Below are positions 62,397 through 64,000 of a stretch of 64,000 nt of DNA, piece by piece (the first letter of the stretch is position 1; the number at the start of each line of letters is the position of its first letter). Below the pieces are notes generated by a model that saw nothing but the letters and a program-made list of their open reading frames with translations, was not told the origin of the DNA and made no database searches. Source of the stretch: Balaenoptera acutorostrata (lineage: Eukaryota > Chordata > Mammalia > Artiodactyla > Balaenopteridae); the NCBI RefSeq assembly GCF_949987535.1, contig NC_080070.1, positions 13,273,770 to 13,337,769 of the forward strand, written 5' to 3'. A program made the position numbers and the translations under genes.

Positions 62397-62402
62397 AATA
62401 AA
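62397..62402 (+). other. DENND11: Candidate polyadenylation signal 1 (AATAAA)
   Basis: This is the first canonical AATAAA after the stop codon, about 3.5 kb downstream. Sequence 20-50 nt after it is only moderately T/G-rich. Use would give a 3' UTR of about 3.5 kb. Confidence 0.45.
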
Positions 62403-62523
62403 AAGATAAGATTATTCACCTTTAAACCGAGGCCTTTGGGGAACCTTTTGTAAAGGGCAGTGATGAGTTAACCTTTTAACGGCAGTACAGCAACCCTCCA
62501 GGAAGAGGCGGGGACCTCAGGGA

Positions 62524-62544
62524 CTGTTTGTTTTGTTTTGTTTT
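62524..62544. repeat. (TTTTG)n microsatellite
   Basis: Four to five imperfect TTTTG units lie between the two candidate poly(A) signals in the DENND11 3' region. Confidence 0.7.
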
Positions 62545-62642
62545 AAATGAAACTGCAGAGCCCAGGGAATGAATTGAGGTGCTTTCTCCACTCCCAGGAC
62601 GGATCATACTTGCAGAGGTAGAGGAGGGGGAGGGCGCTGCTG

Positions 62643-62648
62643 AATAAA
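62643..62648 (+). other. DENND11: Candidate polyadenylation signal 2 (AATAAA)
   Basis: AATAAA is followed at about +19 to +35 by 'ttgctttggtgtgatg', a convincing GU-rich downstream element. On sequence alone it looks better than the signal at 62397. No later canonical signal is seen before 64000. Confidence 0.5.
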
Positions 62649-64000
62649 ATAAGACAGTGAACTTGCTTTGGTGTGATGACAGTTCTCAAACAGGCAAGGT
62701 TAGTACGGGGACCAGCGTGTCTCACATGGGCTTTCGTCTCCCCGTTAGGTTCCTGGCTGGTGGGCTCAGACTCTGTGAAAGGGCCAGTCCTCGGGTCTTT
62801 TCCCTGCATTCCTGCGGTACTTAGTGCCCTGCCGTGAGGATCGTGCACCTGGGGCTCACTTCAGCAGGCCAGTCCGTCCCCTCTCGTTTCGGGAAAGCCC
62901 TTTTGTGATTCAGGTAGGGGAAGAGGAGTTCAGGGCTCCTTTTACTCCCAAGTCGTGGATTTTTAATATTCCATTTGTATACCAATATACCTCTGTTCCC
63001 CGGAGCTACTGGGGTGCAGAGTGCTGTGGAAAAAGGCTAACTGTGAATTTAGTTCATGTTTTTCTTATAAGAAATGGAAGTTTATTTTTATATTGATATT
63101 ACTATGTGATGAATTGAGTATGCAGATGTTGGAAGGAAATTTCAAAACTATAATCCTAGAAGAAACGGGCAGTATTGCAATTTGGAAGCAGCTGAGACCC
63201 CATAAGAGTTTTGTTATTTAAATGTTTTGGTGAGTGAATAAGGACTGTCCTGTGAAATCTAACAAACAGCCTCTTGAGATGAAGTTGACAGTCCGATGGA
63301 GGAGGACACACAGTCACCAGCCTTAAGTGAGACTCTTGTGTGAACGGGGGTGAATGTGATCACGCTGATTACCAGGCCTCTTAGCTGGAGGGAGATGGGA
63401 GGCAGGGGTAGTTTTACAACTGGCACTTTGACTCATTTGTGGCGCTGGAACACAGGGGCCATTTGGTGAAACTGCACATTTAGAAAGGAAGTAAGAATTT
63501 TCCAGAGCTAGAAAGAGAAATGATGGAGAAGTAAAGCCCTGCTTTCATCTCTTTAGCATTTATTCTAGAAGCTCAGCGTAGTGGGCTTTTAGAGGTAATA
63601 GGATCTAAATTCAGAAAATTTATTTAACTACCATAGAAGGATAGGTATGAATTACCTCTGTTTGCTGTGGAATGCCTCTTTAGACTAATGGTACATCTAC
63701 TTTGCTTTCTAAGGACAGTTGGGGGATGCAGGGGTGGGGTGTAGGGTATTATGAACTAGCCGGAGATGATCCACAAAATGAAAAATCCACACACAGGTCA
63801 CTGAGTTCACTGGTTGTTAACATACACCATTGACATTGGAGTGAAAACTCCTTCCTTTGGCCAAATCAAGCAAAGATAAAAGTCTCAAAAAATTTTGAAG
63901 GCAGCATCAGGAAATGCATTTCGGTCTAGCCCTCCAAGACCAGTGAGGAAAGCTGTAGATTCTGTGCTTTTGAACAGACTAGGTAGGAGACTTTAGGGGT

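Larger units (their letters stand above)
58896..64000 (+). other. DENND11: DENND11 3' UTR and downstream flank
   Basis: No further exon is seen after the stop. The DNA looks mostly unique and free of young repeats, unlike the introns, which fits a long 3' UTR; the human transcript is known for one of several kb. No AATAAA or ATTAAA is found between 58896 and 62396. The UTR end is therefore probably near 62.4-62.7 kb or beyond the window. A (TTTTG)n run lies at about 62524-62544. Confidence 0.7.

Overview
The window is nuclear DNA from a cetacean (whale or dolphin). It holds one spliced, conserved vertebrate gene. It also carries at least twelve copies of the tRNA-derived CHR-type SINE of whales and their relatives, whose hallmark is a 5' end like 'cttccctggtggcgcagtgg'. 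The introns are tens of kb long and rich in L1 with scattered MIR and L2. There are no operons, phage, plasmid genes or CRISPR arrays.

The gene is DENND11 (also LCHN/KIAA1147), on the + strand. Nine coding exons, all with GT-AG introns, join to a 1368-nt reading frame of 455 codons plus stop, from ATG 3043 to TAG 58893-58895. Exon 1 lies in a CpG island of about 2.69-3.56 kb that has four overlapping GC boxes. Exons 2 and 3 are at 23.5 and 24.5 kb, exon 4 at 50.4 kb, exons 5-8 are clustered between 55.0 and 57.0 kb, and exon 9 is at 58.7 kb. A long 3' UTR follows; the first canonical AATAAA signals after the stop are at 62397 and 62643. The product is a DENN-module protein, predicted to be a Rab-type guanine nucleotide exchange factor.

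Intron 1 (20.1 kb) carries a near full-length antisense L1 (9264-15891) bounded by an 18-bp target-site duplication (TSD) and interrupted by a SINE. It also carries an older L1 fragment flanked by a diverged direct repeat, and scattered L2/MIR/L1M pieces. Intron 3 (25.7 kb) is a stack of mobile elements. A full-length antisense L1 (33610-45656) is split by a second full-length antisense L1 (34061-40231), which is itself split by a SINE (37853-38210). SINEs crowd the flanks, two of them with 3'-transduced tails. Two target sequences were used twice: L1 then SINE near 45.66 kb, and SINE then SINE near 48.4 kb. From about 52 kb the DNA becomes GC-rich, and intron 4 holds a four-copy, 62-bp minisatellite.

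I found no novel protein-coding system. The points worth a second look concern retrotransposition: the datable three-level nest, TSD reuse, SINE 3' transduction, coexisting L1 3' ends and a chimeric L1 reading frame. The minisatellite and the long 3' UTR are also worth checking. Ancient repeats are called from remembered consensus features, so family names and edges are approximate.
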